From Neisseriaceae bacterium (lineage in GTDB: Bacteria; Pseudomonadota; Gammaproteobacteria; Burkholderiales; UBA11063): a stretch of DNA of 64,000 bases. Shown here piece after piece: positions 1 through 9,143 of the stretch. The first letter of the stretch is position 1; every line of letters begins with the position of its first letter. Location: assembly GCA_003963245.1 (NCBI GenBank), contig RXJX01000036.1, forward strand, positions 1 through 64,000. The letters are read 5' to 3'. The notes below the pieces were generated by a model that searched no databases, was not told where the DNA came from, and was given only the letters and a program-made list of their open reading frames with translations. The translations under genes were made by a program, and so were the position numbers.

Positions 1-1
1 G

Positions 2-202
2 TGGTATATCCAGCCAGGAAATCCCCAGCAAAATGGTTATGTCGAGCGGTTTAACCGAACTATGCGCTATGAATTACTAAATCAATGTTTGTTTGAGAGG
101 ATTGAACAAGTAAAACAACAATCCACTCAGTGGCTCTGGATGTATAATAATGTGAGACCGCATATGGCAAATGGTGGAATACCACTAGTATTTAAGAAGT
201 AA
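2..202 (+). CDS. IS3-family transposase (OrfB), C-terminal end, cut by window start
   Basis: Reading from base 2, 66 codons are open before a TAA. The peptide begins WYIQPGNPQQNGYVERFN and later has the tract WMYNNVRPHMANGG. These are the end of the DDE integrase core of IS3-family transposases; the Glu in NGYVERFN is the catalytic glutamate and the YNNVRPH-like tract is the conserved tail. The 5' part lies outside the window, so it cannot be said whether the element is intact. Right after the stop comes a broken pilin-like gene, which suggests that the IS inserted into or next to it. I could not define the right terminal repeat. Confidence 0.85.
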   Translation, partial: WYIQPGNPQQNGYVERFNRTMRYELLNQCLFERIEQVKQQSTQWLWMYNNVRPHMANGGIPLVFKK

Positions 203-244
203 TTATTTAAGCCGTAAATAACCTATACTTTTAAATTGCTCTAA

Positions 245-683
245 AAATGGGAGTATTACCCTACTACTGGTAGTGTAAGATGGGATTGTAGCGCATTGTC
301 ACTAGAACAAAAATATCTTCCTTCAGCATGTAAAGCGCAAGTTAGTAATAGTTCTCCTTACAACGTGTCAGCTGAAGCTAATGCTTCGCTTACAAATAGT
401 CAACTTTCTTCTTTTTTTGGTAGATATTCTTTAGTTAATGGCCGGACCTGCACGTTGGTCTTCCACTGCGTCTATCCTTCAGCATTTTACTGAAGCAGAG
501 TGGTCAAAATGTGTTACGACGACTAGCTGCACTTCTGGAATTTATACGCTTGCTTATGTTATGTTGTCTGAAAAGGTTATTAAAGGTGATGGTACTGTTG
601 TGACTGATTTTAATCAGTTTTGTAGTTCTGATGAACGTGGTGTTGTATATCGGTATGGAGAGGGGTGTCTTCAAGTGCCATAG
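245..683 (+). pseudogene. Broken type IV pilin-like gene (C-terminal region, frameshifted)
   Basis: From 245 the frame reads on without a start codon and shows VRWDCSAL followed by QKYLPSACK. The W.C plus YLP.AC pattern is typical of the disulfide-bonded C-terminus of betaproteobacterial type IV pilins. The signal peptide and the N-terminal hydrophobic helix are missing, replaced by the IS3 tail and a stop at 242. This frame ends at 493. A second frame, open from 435 to 683, continues with Cys-rich sequence (WSKCVTTTSC, then CSSDERG), so a frameshift between 435 and 493 would join them. The extra part beyond YLPSAC is longer than a normal pilin tail, so this may be a minor pilin or pilin fusion. 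It is probably non-functional. Confidence 0.55.
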
Positions 684-843
684 CCTGCATTCGTCCATGA
701 TTTAACGATTAATTATAAGAAGCAAATTGCTTAAGGTTAAGCTTGTTTTGAGAATGTCAATAGACAAAATCATCTATTGTGAAAAGCTTTTAATTGTATG
801 ATAATCTGGTTGTGAAAAGATGTGAGCATCATCTTAAATTAAT

Positions 844-993
844 GAAGCCTCTGCACATAAAAATAAATTATATGACCTACTACAAATTAAGTGATTAATT
901 ATCCAATAATGCTCTAAAAATGCTTAATATTTAGACAGTTAATTCACTTTTTACAATGGTTTTATCTAGGGTAAATTAATGTGCAGAGGTTTC
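844..993. mobile_element. MITE-like element, 150 bp, 15-bp inverted ends, 5-bp target duplication
   Basis: The ends GAAGCCTCTGCACAT (844-858) and ATGTGCAGAGGTTTC (979-993) are inverted copies that match at 14 of 15 positions. TTAAT stands directly outside both ends (839-843 and 994-998), as a target-site duplication would. The interior is AT-rich with no coding frame, so movement would need a transposase in trans. No second copy was seen in this window. Family assignment is open. Confidence 0.65.
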
Positions 994-1016
994 TTAATAG
1001 TTAAAAGTGAGAGAAT

Positions 1017-1145
1017 ATGAAATTATTGCGCAAGATTATTAAACTATTTATAGTAAATGCTGCTAAAGCCACCGAAGTTGAGATTTTAATATATGCTAAG
1101 TTACACTCAGCAGAACAAGTCAATGAAATTAGGGCGACAAAGTAA
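1017..1145 (+). CDS. Possible small protein, 42 aa, unknown
   Basis: ATG at 1017 opens 42 codons, starting MKLLRKIIKLFIVNAAKA, with GAGAG a few bases upstream as a weak ribosome site. The N-terminus is basic and hydrophobic; the rest is mixed. I do not recognise it. It stands alone beside a MITE-like element in decayed DNA and could be a chance frame or a gene remnant. Confidence 0.25.
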   Translation: MKLLRKIIKLFIVNAAKATEVEILIYAKLHSAEQVNEIRATK

Positions 1146-1451
1146 ATTGAATTATTTGCATTGATATTAGACAAATCTTTCCAGCTTAGTTAAAATATGC
1201 GATTTATGGCTCGAAAGAATGTTTATAAAACGCACAGCTAATTATTTGAATTCTACACTCTTTGTATTCGGGATAATCATAATATGGCGGTTAGCGTTAA
1301 ATTTAACTTACTCGGGCAATTACTATTTGGACCACCCGCGTAAGCTTCCTAACGAACTACTAAATTCTGCCCGATACCTCAACTACTGATGGTATATTGG
1401 CATCTCAAATACTACGCCTGCTGTTGACCTAGAACCAACCATTTCAGCATG
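1146..1451. other. Intergenic, no gene seen
   Basis: About 300 bases between the small ORF and the end of the TolB-like gene. I see no coding frame with a ribosome site and no clear terminator. It looks like decayed accessory DNA. Confidence 0.5.
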
Positions 1452-2555
1452 TTATTTTGACCATTTGGCGTCGAAAGTTTCTTTATATCTCAACTGTGGC
1501 AATGCTGCCGAATTTCTGTTGTTGAGATTATAAATGATTATGCCATTATTTTTAATATATGCTATAAGATTGTTATTAGGCGCAAAACTGCCGGATAATA
1601 TTTTTCCAGAATCAATCTTCATTGTTCTATTAGTATCAAGATCATAATACATCAGATCATATTTACCTCTGTTGCCGTGGACATACAATATTTTTGTTCC
1701 GTCATTTGAGATTCTTCCGGTAATATTATTCTTATTAACTGAAATTTGTTGTATTTGGGCTGAACCACGTTTTAGATATATTTGTGGAGTATTTTTTTTA
1801 TTTGAGGTAAAAATGATATTTCCATTGGCATAATCCGCTTCGGTATCGATTGAACTAGTTGTAATAAGCGGAGCGGCAGTCTTCTTTGGTGTATATTTAC
1901 TAAGATCAATTTTATAAATATGTGTTCCATAATCTTTACTTAATGACACAAGCAAAGAATCACCAGCAAATGCTGGAGAAGAATTTGAACCATTAAAATT
2001 AGCCACGACATAACGCTGACTGCTATAGATATTCTGAATATAAACGACAGGTTTTCCTGCTTCATAAGACACATAGGCAATGCTATTGCTTGCTTTGTTC
2101 CAAGACAGGGATGTAATCGGAGCGCTACTAATAATAATAGGTTGAATATGTTGTCCGGAGTAGTCAGTTATCAGAATTTTATATTTTCTATCTTTGTCTA
2201 ATACCGCCAGTGCCAGTTTGGTAGAAGATGGTAATGTTGAATCAGTTTGTTGAACACTATCACTATCATTGCATTGGTTAATATTTTTAGTTATTGGCAA
2301 TTTTTTAGTCAGAAGTGTATTACTAAAATTTGGCATGAATTTGGCAGATGAAAGGATTAAGTTATTTAGGGTGTAACAATTTATATTTGCAGATTTAGCC
2401 TTTTCTGTAGTTACCACACTAGCATTTAGGACTTGATAGAGCTTTGAATTACGTGCTAACGGTGCATTAGATAGGCTAGCACTATTATGAAATGGAAACA
2501 AACTAACCGCCAGACTTAATTTAGCAAAACTGGCGAAGATAAAAATTTTCTTCAT
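1452..2555 (-). CDS. TolB-like beta-propeller protein, periplasmic, N-terminal domain missing or degenerate
   Basis: The protein has 367 residues and a likely signal peptide (MKKIFIFASFAKLSLAVS). From about residue 115 on it resembles the TolB propeller closely: KYKILITDYSGQ, SYEAGKPVVYIQ, FNGSNSSPAF and SLSKDYGTHIYK match repeat units of TolB, which with Pal, TolA, TolQ and TolR keeps the outer membrane attached during division. True TolB is about 430 residues with an alpha/beta domain in front of the propeller. Here the first roughly 110 residues are Ser/Asn/Thr-rich and show no such domain. No tolQRA or pal lies nearby. It may be a diverged second TolB or a propeller with a new partner. 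Confidence 0.75.
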   Translation of the reverse strand: MKKIFIFASFAKLSLAVSLFPFHNSASLSNAPLARNSKLYQVLNASVVTTEKAKSANINCYTLNNLILSSAKFMPNFSNTLLTKKLPITKNINQCNDSDSVQQTDSTLPSSTKLALAVLDKDRKYKILITDYSGQHIQPIIISSAPITSLSWNKASNSIAYVSYEAGKPVVYIQNIYSSQRYVVANFNGSNSSPAFAGDSLLVSLSKDYGTHIYKIDLSKYTPKKTAAPLITTSSIDTEADYANGNIIFTSNKKNTPQIYLKRGSAQIQQISVNKNNITGRISNDGTKILYVHGNRGKYDLMYYDLDTNRTMKIDSGKILSGSFAPNNNLIAYIKNNGIIIYNLNNRNSAALPQLRYKETFDAKWSK

Positions 2556-2659
2556 GTTATCATCATTTACAAATCTTTTTGGTTTACTATTTTATAGCTA
2601 TTGAGATGAGGGTGTTATAATAATCACTGTTTACCCTGTATATTTTTTCATATTAGCAA

Positions 2660-2681
2660 ATGGTATGGCGAATCATACCAT
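2660..2681. promoter_or_regulatory. Perfect palindrome between the tolB-like gene and katG
   Basis: ATGGTATG at 2660-2667 and CATACCAT at 2674-2681 form a perfect 8-bp inverted repeat around a 6-base spacer, about 105 bases upstream of the minus-strand tolB-like start. No T-run follows on either strand, so a protein-binding operator is more likely than a terminator. The binding protein is unknown. Confidence 0.35.
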
Positions 2682-2765
2682 AAACAGTTAACTATGACAA
2701 GATATTACCTAGAGAGAACCACCTTGCTTGCACTTAGGAAGACTATTTTTTTATGCGTAGTTGTT

Positions 2766-2802
2766 ATAAATAAATACTATCAGAGCGATAAAAATAATCA
2801 AT
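2766..2802 (+). promoter_or_regulatory. OxyR operator upstream of katG
   Basis: Four quartets spaced by exactly 7 bases read ATAA (2766), CTAT (2777), ATAA (2788) and CAAT (2799). The OxyR consensus is ATAG, CTAT, ATAG, CTAT at the same spacing, so 13 of 16 specified bases match. The site ends 23 bases before the katG -10 box, so it abuts the -35 region as in OxyR-activated promoters. The operator before ahpC has the same geometry, and an oxyR gene with both redox cysteines lies in this window. Confidence 0.65.
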
Positions 2803-2825
2803 TATCTTAATTAAATAATTTGTAT

Positions 2826-2831
2826 TATAAT
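2826..2831 (+). promoter_or_regulatory. katG promoter, -10 box
   Basis: TATAAT at 2826-2831 lies 100 bases before the katG start. The base positions for a -35 box (about 2803-2808, TATCTT) match poorly, which fits an activator-dependent promoter with OxyR bound just upstream. Confidence 0.5.
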
Positions 2832-2930
2832 ATTCACTTAGTTACACAGAAGATATGCAAGTTCCAAAATTTACAGATGAGCAGTATATTCTTCCCAAAT
2901 ATTTAATTTTTAATAACGAGGAGTTTTAAA

Positions 2931-5141
2931 ATGCTGAAAAAAATTGTTATGGTATTAGGGGTTTCTGGTCTTTTGCTTTCAGTCGGAAATGCAATGGCAG
3001 AAACATCAGCTGCAACTAACAGTGCAAGCGTTTCACCACAAAGTTTGGATTTATCTCCTCTACGTAATTTAAACGTTGTAGATAATCCCATGGATAAAGA
3101 CTACAACTATCACGAAGCATTTAAAAAACTAGATGTTAATCAACTTAAAAAAGATATGCAAGCATTATTGACCCAATCACAAGATTGGTGGCCGGCAGAT
3201 TTTGGTAATTATGGTCCATTCTTCATTCGTTTATCTTGGCATGATGCTGGTACTTATCGTCTATCTGATGGGCGAGGTGGGGCAAATCGTGGGCAACAAC
3301 GTTTTTCTCCACTAAATAGCTGGCCGGATAACGTTAACTTAGATAAAGCCCGTCAATTATTGTGGCCGATTAAACAGAAATATGGCAATGCAGTTTCGTG
3401 GTCAGATTTAATTGTGCTTGCGGGAACTATTTCACTTGAATCTATGGGGATGCAACCAATTGGTTTTGCTTTTGGACGTCAAGATGATTGGCAGTCTGAT
3501 AATACTAATTGGGGAGTGAGTCCCGAAGAACTTTCAAGCAATGTTAAAAATGGTAAGTTAGACCCTCATTATTCAGCTACACAAATGGGTTTAATTTATG
3601 TAAATCCAGAAGGTCCGGACGGTAAACCAGATAAAGTTGGGGCAGGGCGTGATATTCGTCAAGCTTTTGGTGGCATGGGAATGAATGATCGGGAAACTGT
3701 AGCTCTTATTGCTGGTGGGCATACCTTTGGTAAAGCACACGGTGCAGCTCCTGCCAATAAATACGTTGGTGCCGCCCCTGATAAAGCGCCAATTGAACAA
3801 CAAGGCTTTGGCTGGAAAAATAGCTTTGGCAAGGGAGTTGGTGACGATACGATTAGTAGCGGACTAGAAGGATCTTGGACGACTACTCCAACTAAATGGA
3901 ATAATGATTTCTTATATAATCTGTACAACTTAGACTGGAAATTAACACACAGCCCGGCTGGCGCTAATCAATGGACACCAGTTGCTTCCAAAGGAATTAG
4001 CGTTCCTGATGCACAAGATCCAAACTCGTACCACAAACCGATCATGTTTACTACTGATTTGGCATTGAAAGAAGATCCGATCTATAATAAATATGCAGAA
4101 GAGTTTTACAAAAATCCGACAGAGTTTAAGCAGGCTTTTGCTGAAGCATGGTTCAAGTTAACTCATCGCGATATGGGACCTAAATCACGTTATATGGGTC
4201 CATGGATACCAGCACAAAGCTTTATTTGGCAAGATCCAGTGCCTGCTGCTAATTATAAACAAGTTTCAGTTAAAGATATTGCTCAATTGAAGAAAGATAT
4301 TGCTAATTCTGGACTTACTACGGCGGAGCTGGTAAAAACAGCGTGGAATTCAGCTTCGACTTATCGCAAAACCGATTATCGTGGTGGCTCTAATGGCGCA
4401 CGGATTGCGTTAGCTCCTGAAAAAGATTGGGATATGAATGAGCCTGCTGAATTAAATAAAGTGCTTGGTAAGTTGAAAGAAATTCAAACTAATTTTAATA
4501 ACGGCAAGAAAGACGGTACTAAAGTATCATTGGCAGATTTAATCGTTCTTGGTGGTAATACGGCAATTGAACAGGCAGCTAAAAAAGCTGGCTATGATAT
4601 TCAAGTTCCATTTACGCCGGGTAGAACTGATGCTACACAAGATCAAACTGATGTGGCTTCGATTAACTATCTTAAAACTAAATCTGATGGCTTTATTAAT
4701 TATACAGATGGCAGTGTAAGTGCCAATAAATTACCGCAGGCGTTAGTTGAAAAAGCTAGTATGCTGAATCTGGATGTTCCGGAAATGACGGTTTTAGTTG
4801 GTGGATTGCGTGCATTGAATGCTAATTATAAAGACTCTAAAGATGGAGTGTTAACCACAACTCCGGGTGAGCTAAATAATGCGTTCTTTGTTAATTTGCT
4901 TGATATGTCGATAGCATGGAAACCATCTTCTAAAGCTGGTGAGTATATCGGCTATGACAGAAAATCAGGTAAACAAAAATGGTCTGCATCTTCAGTTGAT
5001 TTAATTTTTGGTTCTAATTCAGAACTTAAAGCTGTTGCGCAGGTTTATGCTGAAAACGGCAATGAGCAGAAATTTATCAATGACTTCGTTAAAGCATGGA
5101 ATAAAACCATGATGCTCGGCAGATTTGATTTGCAAAACTAA
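2931..5141 (+). CDS. katG: Catalase-peroxidase KatG, with signal peptide
   Basis: This 736-residue bifunctional haem enzyme removes H2O2 by catalase and peroxidase reactions. The N-terminal half holds the active site: distal Arg100, Trp103 and His104 in [12 protein letters not shown], and proximal His264 in [11 protein letters not shown]. The Met-Tyr-Trp adduct needed for catalase activity is present as Trp103, Tyr223 ([10 protein letters not shown]) and Met249 ([10 protein letters not shown]). The C-terminal half is the usual non-haem duplicate. A signal peptide of about 23 residues ending AMA precedes the mature protein, so it should act in the periplasm, unlike most KatG. The ATG at 2931 follows GAGGAG (2918-2923). 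OxyR control is suggested by the operator at 2766. Confidence 0.97.
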   Translation: MLKKIVMVLGVSGLLLSVGNAMAETSAATNSASVSPQSLDLSPLRNLNVVDNPMDKDYNYHEAFKKLDVNQLKKDMQALLTQSQDWWPADFGNYGPFFIRLSWHDAGTYRLSDGRGGANRGQQRFSPLNSWPDNVNLDKARQLLWPIKQKYGNAVSWSDLIVLAGTISLESMGMQPIGFAFGRQDDWQSDNTNWGVSPEELSSNVKNGKLDPHYSATQMGLIYVNPEGPDGKPDKVGAGRDIRQAFGGMGMNDRETVALIAGGHTFGKAHGAAPANKYVGAAPDKAPIEQQGFGWKNSFGKGVGDDTISSGLEGSWTTTPTKWNNDFLYNLYNLDWKLTHSPAGANQWTPVASKGISVPDAQDPNSYHKPIMFTTDLALKEDPIYNKYAEEFYKNPTEFKQAFAEAWFKLTHRDMGPKSRYMGPWIPAQSFIWQDPVPAANYKQVSVKDIAQLKKDIANSGLTTAELVKTAWNSASTYRKTDYRGGSNGARIALAPEKDWDMNEPAELNKVLGKLKEIQTNFNNGKKDGTKVSLADLIVLGGNTAIEQAAKKAGYDIQVPFTPGRTDATQDQTDVASINYLKTKSDGFINYTDGSVSANKLPQALVEKASMLNLDVPEMTVLVGGLRALNANYKDSKDGVLTTTPGELNNAFFVNLLDMSIAWKPSSKAGEYIGYDRKSGKQKWSASSVDLIFGSNSELKAVAQVYAENGNEQKFINDFVKAWNKTMMLGRFDLQN

Positions 5142-5157
5142 GGCTGTATATATGAAG

Positions 5158-5188
5158 TTGGTTTATCTTTGATATATAGATAAACCAA
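5158..5188 (+). repeat. Hairpin downstream of katG
   Basis: TTGGTTTATC (5158-5167) pairs perfectly with GATAAACCAA (5179-5188), a 10-bp stem with an 11-base loop. No T-run follows directly. It precedes the terminator at 5203 and may protect the 3' end of the katG transcript. Confidence 0.5.
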
Positions 5189-5202
5189 TCAAGTTTTAGT
5201 GT

Positions 5203-5229
5203 AATGGTGGCTTTATGCCACCATTTTTT
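5203..5229 (+). terminator. Rho-independent terminator of katG
   Basis: AATGGTGGC (5203-5211) pairs with GCCACCATT (5217-5225) around a 5-base loop, followed by a run of T. It overlaps the last codon of the converging RNB-family gene. Confidence 0.85.
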
Positions 5230-7051
5230 AATTTTCGATTAGTTTAAATTCAAAAGTTTGATTGACAAAATTAAACTTATCTAAACTCAGAATTATCTCC
5301 GTGCCAGCTGGTTTGGCTTTGGTGTGCGCGCTTAGATCAAGCGTAATTGGTACGCCATCAAGTTGAACATTGTTGCGATAAGTGAAAGTCGCTTTGATCT
5401 GAGTAATATTTTCTTGTTCCAGATAACGCAATGACCAGTAACGCTCAAGGCTATCTTGAAATTTAAGGTAGGCACTATACGTATCATCAAAATTTTCGAC
5501 TACATTTGCCAGTGCAAAATCAGTTGGCGTTAAAGCTTTAGTTTTTTGTAACAAGCTAATAATTTGTGACTGATTAACCAAATCAACTGCACGACGTAGC
5601 GGTGAACTTGCCCAGGTATAATAATCAACATTCAAACCAGTATGTGAGTTGGGAGTTAGTGTCATTACTACCGGCTGCATTGGCTGCTTAACACGGTAGA
5701 TTGCCGGAATAAAAGCATTGGTGAGCATCCGTCCCCAGCTGCAATTAGCCAAAATCATTAATTCACTAACCAATTTATCTATCGGGTTGCCGCGCAGACG
5801 CGGTTTAATTGCGATTTTACCATCGTCGGTGAATGAGAAATTATAATCAACTTGCAACTGATTAACACTTGATCTACCGCGAAGTTCTTCAAGTTTAAGC
5901 GCAAATTTATGCAGTAATTTAAGCTCGCTCTCATAAGGGTAACCGTGTTCAAGTTGCAGATTTTCGCTATTAAAATATTGCTCCAGATTATCGGTACGCA
6001 AATTATCACTAATTATTACTTGCTCCAGCTTAGATTCTGTATTCGTAATTGTAAACTCATGATCAATAGTAAAATAAATACTTACAACTGGTAATTGTTT
6101 ACCTTGATCTAAACTATAATGAGAAATAACATTTTCCGGGAGCATGGTAATTTTATTACCGGGATAATAGACCGTTGATAAGCGTTCACTAGCAATACTA
6201 AGTAGCTCAGGATTGAGAGATGGGGCAGAAATATGTACTCCAATAATCCAACCATCATTAGTCGTTTGAATCGAAAAAGCATCATCAATTTCAGTGGTTA
6301 GTGCATCATCAATCGAAAATACTTTTAAATTTGCATTAAAAGGGATCTCGCTTGAGTGATCATCAATAGCTAAGGGTTGTAGTTCAGTTCCTTGCGGAAA
6401 ATAATGCTTATTAAAGCTAGTGATTAAAAGCTCCTCAACCGAGCTGATATAACCTAGTTTAAAGAGCAGCTCAAGGAGAGAAATTTTGAGATCCTTGGCA
6501 ACTTTGCTGGCAACTTTATATTCTAACGAGTTTTTATCTGGTTTATTGACTAAATTTAACGGATCAATGTTCCACTCAGGGCGTTGTAATTGAAAGAGTG
6601 TATTGTATAGCGTATCAAACTTATGCTGATATTCTTGCTGGCGTTGAATTTGTAATTTACGAGCACCAATCTCCTCTGCCGTGCAACGTTTAAATTTATG
6701 TTCACCTAAATAATTAAAGTAAACCTCGGGTACTTCGATTGCTAAAAATAACGCCAGTTGCTGACTAATTTCTGCTTCGGCAAAGTAGAGCTGCACTAAT
6801 TCCAACCATGACCAGTTCTCTTGTTCTTCTGAGAGTTCCCAAAGGAGTTCCAAATCTATTTCGGCTTGTAGTGCAGTTATCTGTTCAATGATAGCCGTAT
6901 TTTTAGCTTCAAAGCTTAGTACTAGATTATCATTTTTGATTTTCTTCTCTGCTTTGTTATCAAGTTCTTTGACAACACTATATTTTTTTTCAGTTGAGAC
7001 TAAGTTTACAAATTTATATTGGTTATTATCCAAGATTAGGGCATAGGTCAT
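5228..7051 (-). CDS. RNB-family exoribonuclease (RNase II/R type)
   Basis: The protein of 607 residues belongs to the RNase II/RNase R family of 3'-to-5' hydrolytic exoribonucleases. The catalytic metal cluster is visible at residues 248-257 (DDALTTEIDD). Compared with E. coli RNase II (D201, D207, D209, D210), the second aspartate is a glutamate here while the essential D209 equivalent (D256) is kept. The N-terminal 240 residues lack an obvious cold-shock pair, as in the short betaproteobacterial form. It is the last gene of the ubiE-ubiJ-ubiB run and its ATG overlaps the ubiB stop by one base (TAATG), so translation is probably coupled. Whether it trims mRNA or stable RNA cannot be told. 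Confidence 0.85.
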   Translation of the reverse strand: MTYALILDNNQYKFVNLVSTEKKYSVVKELDNKAEKKIKNDNLVLSFEAKNTAIIEQITALQAEIDLELLWELSEEQENWSWLELVQLYFAEAEISQQLALFLAIEVPEVYFNYLGEHKFKRCTAEEIGARKLQIQRQQEYQHKFDTLYNTLFQLQRPEWNIDPLNLVNKPDKNSLEYKVASKVAKDLKISLLELLFKLGYISSVEELLITSFNKHYFPQGTELQPLAIDDHSSEIPFNANLKVFSIDDALTTEIDDAFSIQTTNDGWIIGVHISAPSLNPELLSIASERLSTVYYPGNKITMLPENVISHYSLDQGKQLPVVSIYFTIDHEFTITNTESKLEQVIISDNLRTDNLEQYFNSENLQLEHGYPYESELKLLHKFALKLEELRGRSSVNQLQVDYNFSFTDDGKIAIKPRLRGNPIDKLVSELMILANCSWGRMLTNAFIPAIYRVKQPMQPVVMTLTPNSHTGLNVDYYTWASSPLRRAVDLVNQSQIISLLQKTKALTPTDFALANVVENFDDTYSAYLKFQDSLERYWSLRYLEQENITQIKATFTYRNNVQLDGVPITLDLSAHTKAKPAGTEIILSLDKFNFVNQTFEFKLIEN

Positions 7052-8574
7052 TAGAGTTTGATCACTAGTATAAGAGTTAAAACGATAATTATCAGCATTA
7101 ATAAGTAGGTGGTGCGACGATAATCATTAGCGAGTTTAGCATAGTTTTGGTTTAAGGCGGTATGCTCTTGTAAGGTGGTAAGAGTATTGGCAAAACTTCG
7201 CGGTAAGGTTGGTAAAATGTATGACCAATGCGGTAATTCATTTTTGAAGTTATGCATCAGACCTTTGATACCCATTTGTTCTCTGAGCCATTTATTTAAA
7301 ATCGGTTTAGCGGTTTTCCACAAATCTAGATCGGGATTTAAAATGCGTCCTAAACCTTCAACATTGACAATGGTTTTTTGCAGTAAAATTAGTTGTGGCT
7401 GAACAATAATTCCAAAACGCCGCGAAACCTGAAATAATTTGATTAATACCTGTGCAAATGAAATTTGTGCCAATGGTTTATTAAAAATTGGTTCACAAAC
7501 GGCACGAATAGCATTCTCAAATTGCTCAATTGGTGTATCAGCTGGTGCCCAACCAGATTCAACATGAGTAATTGCAACCTTTTTATAATCACGATTAAAA
7601 AATGCTAAGATGTTAATTGCTAGATAGCGTTTATCTTCGTCAGATAGACAGCCAACAATCCCAAAATCCAAAGCAATATAGCGTCCATCATCTGAGCATA
7701 GGATATTGCCCGGATGCATATCGGCATGGAAAAAGCCAAAATGAAATACTTGAGTATAAAAAATCTCTACGCCATAATGTGATAGTCGTACTAAGTCAAT
7801 TTTTTTCTCTTTAAGTGCAGCTATATCCGAAATTGGGGTACCATGCATCCACTCCATGACAATTACATCTTTAGTGCAATAATCATAATACATTTGAGGA
7901 ATTATAATCCGCTTGTCATCTTTATGTAACCGAGCTAACTCCGTACTATTAGCGGCTTCTTGCAAGAAATCCAGTTCTTCATGAATTGTGGTTTCAAATT
8001 CTTTAATGACTTCTTGCGGACGCAAGCGCTTACCATCTTTGAATAGTTTTTCAACTAATGCCGCAACCGTTTTTAAAAGGAGAACATCTTTATGGATAAC
8101 TTTATTAATTCTGGGACGTAGAACCTTAATCGCGACTTCTTGTCCATTTTCTAATAAGCGCGCGCGATGTACCTGTGCAATTGAAGCTGAAGCAACCGGA
8201 TCGTCGCTGAATTCACTGAATATTTTTTGGATTGGTTTACCAAGAGAGTTTTCAATAATCGCTCGCGATTTAGCTGAATCAAATGGTTTTACCTGATTTT
8301 GTAGTTTGGAGAGCTCAGATAAATATTCTCCGGGAATCAAATCTGGACGGGTTGAGAGTAACTGTCCAAATTTAACAAAAACCGGACCTAATTTTTCGAA
8401 AGCTAGTTTTACACGTAGGGGAAGTGGTTTATCTTTGTGTTTTTGTGGGACAAACCATAAGAGTGCTTCAATAAATACGGCTAAAGTACTAGTTTTTTCA
8501 TTGATACTTAAAATTTGAAATAAACCATAGCGCTTAAAAGTAAAGATAATTTTTATCAGGCGAAAAAATCTCAT
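7051..8574 (-). CDS. ubiB: Ubiquinone biosynthesis protein UbiB (ADCK/ABC1 atypical kinase)
   Basis: The 507-residue protein is an ABC1/ADCK atypical kinase-ATPase needed for ubiquinone synthesis in aerobic bacteria. The family KxGQ motif is K68-F-G-Q71 (VFVKFGQLLSTRPDLIP). The nucleotide loop is ASASIAQVHRA near residue 130, followed by the lysine in EVAIKVLRP (K150). The catalytic segments FHADMHPGNI and ALDFGIVG follow further on. A C-terminal hydrophobic segment (about 489-507) anchors it in the inner membrane. The start overlaps the end of ubiJ by four bases (ATGA), and ubiE lies just before, as in E. coli. Confidence 0.95.
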   Translation of the reverse strand: MRFFRLIKIIFTFKRYGLFQILSINEKTSTLAVFIEALLWFVPQKHKDKPLPLRVKLAFEKLGPVFVKFGQLLSTRPDLIPGEYLSELSKLQNQVKPFDSAKSRAIIENSLGKPIQKIFSEFSDDPVASASIAQVHRARLLENGQEVAIKVLRPRINKVIHKDVLLLKTVAALVEKLFKDGKRLRPQEVIKEFETTIHEELDFLQEAANSTELARLHKDDKRIIIPQMYYDYCTKDVIVMEWMHGTPISDIAALKEKKIDLVRLSHYGVEIFYTQVFHFGFFHADMHPGNILCSDDGRYIALDFGIVGCLSDEDKRYLAINILAFFNRDYKKVAITHVESGWAPADTPIEQFENAIRAVCEPIFNKPLAQISFAQVLIKLFQVSRRFGIIVQPQLILLQKTIVNVEGLGRILNPDLDLWKTAKPILNKWLREQMGIKGLMHNFKNELPHWSYILPTLPRSFANTLTTLQEHTALNQNYAKLANDYRRTTYLLMLIIIVLTLILVIKL

Positions 8575-9143
8575 TGTCGGCTCAATCTCTCAACTCGCTT
8601 GGCAAGTAAGTCACAGCGTTCTTTTAATTCATCCACTTGACGATAAAAATCCTCTAGGGCGTAACGATCACTGATTATTTCCGCTTCGTATTGTACATAT
8701 TGACTACTTGAATAACCAGCATTATGACTCACTTGCTTAGCGTAATTTACCAAACTGTGGAGTAATTTCTCAAATTTACTGGCGAATAAACCAATTAGCG
8801 GTGATTGATGTAAATATAACGTGTTAGTCGGATCTATCGTTGCCAATGCTGCGAGTAAATTTTTTGCTAAAGTTTTATCTCCTTCAAGCTGTAGCGTTTT
8901 AAAGGTTTTAAGTTCGTCGTGATGAATAAGATGGCTTGTTGCCGCCAGTGGAATAGTAATCACACAATCTGGCGCACTTGATTCTGCTTCAAGCAGACCT
9001 TCGGCAGAAATGATAAAATTTAGCGACAACAGCGGTAGATTGAGCTGAACAATTTTTGTTGCTAGCTTTTGTAATTCCTTGCTTGTAGCTGGATTGGCTT
9101 TTAAAACTAAATTAAGGGCGCTCAGTGCTATAGCATTAAACAT
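8571..9143 (-). CDS. ubiJ: Ubiquinone biosynthesis accessory factor UbiJ (SCP2 domain)
   Basis: A 190-residue protein with an SCP2-like lipid-binding N-terminal domain (roughly residues 15-115) and a C-terminal amphipathic coiled coil ending VDELKERCDLLAKRVERL. UbiJ helps assemble the soluble Ubi complex and is thought to bind the hydrophobic intermediates. Sequence conservation in this family is low, so the call rests strongly on position: it lies between ubiE and ubiB, overlapping the ubiE stop by one base and the ubiB start by four. Confidence 0.85.
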   Translation of the reverse strand: MFNAIALSALNLVLKANPATSKELQKLATKIVQLNLPLLSLNFIISAEGLLEAESSAPDCVITIPLAATSHLIHHDELKTFKTLQLEGDKTLAKNLLAALATIDPTNTLYLHQSPLIGLFASKFEKLLHSLVNYAKQVSHNAGYSSSQYVQYEAEIISDRYALEDFYRQVDELKERCDLLAKRVERLSRQ

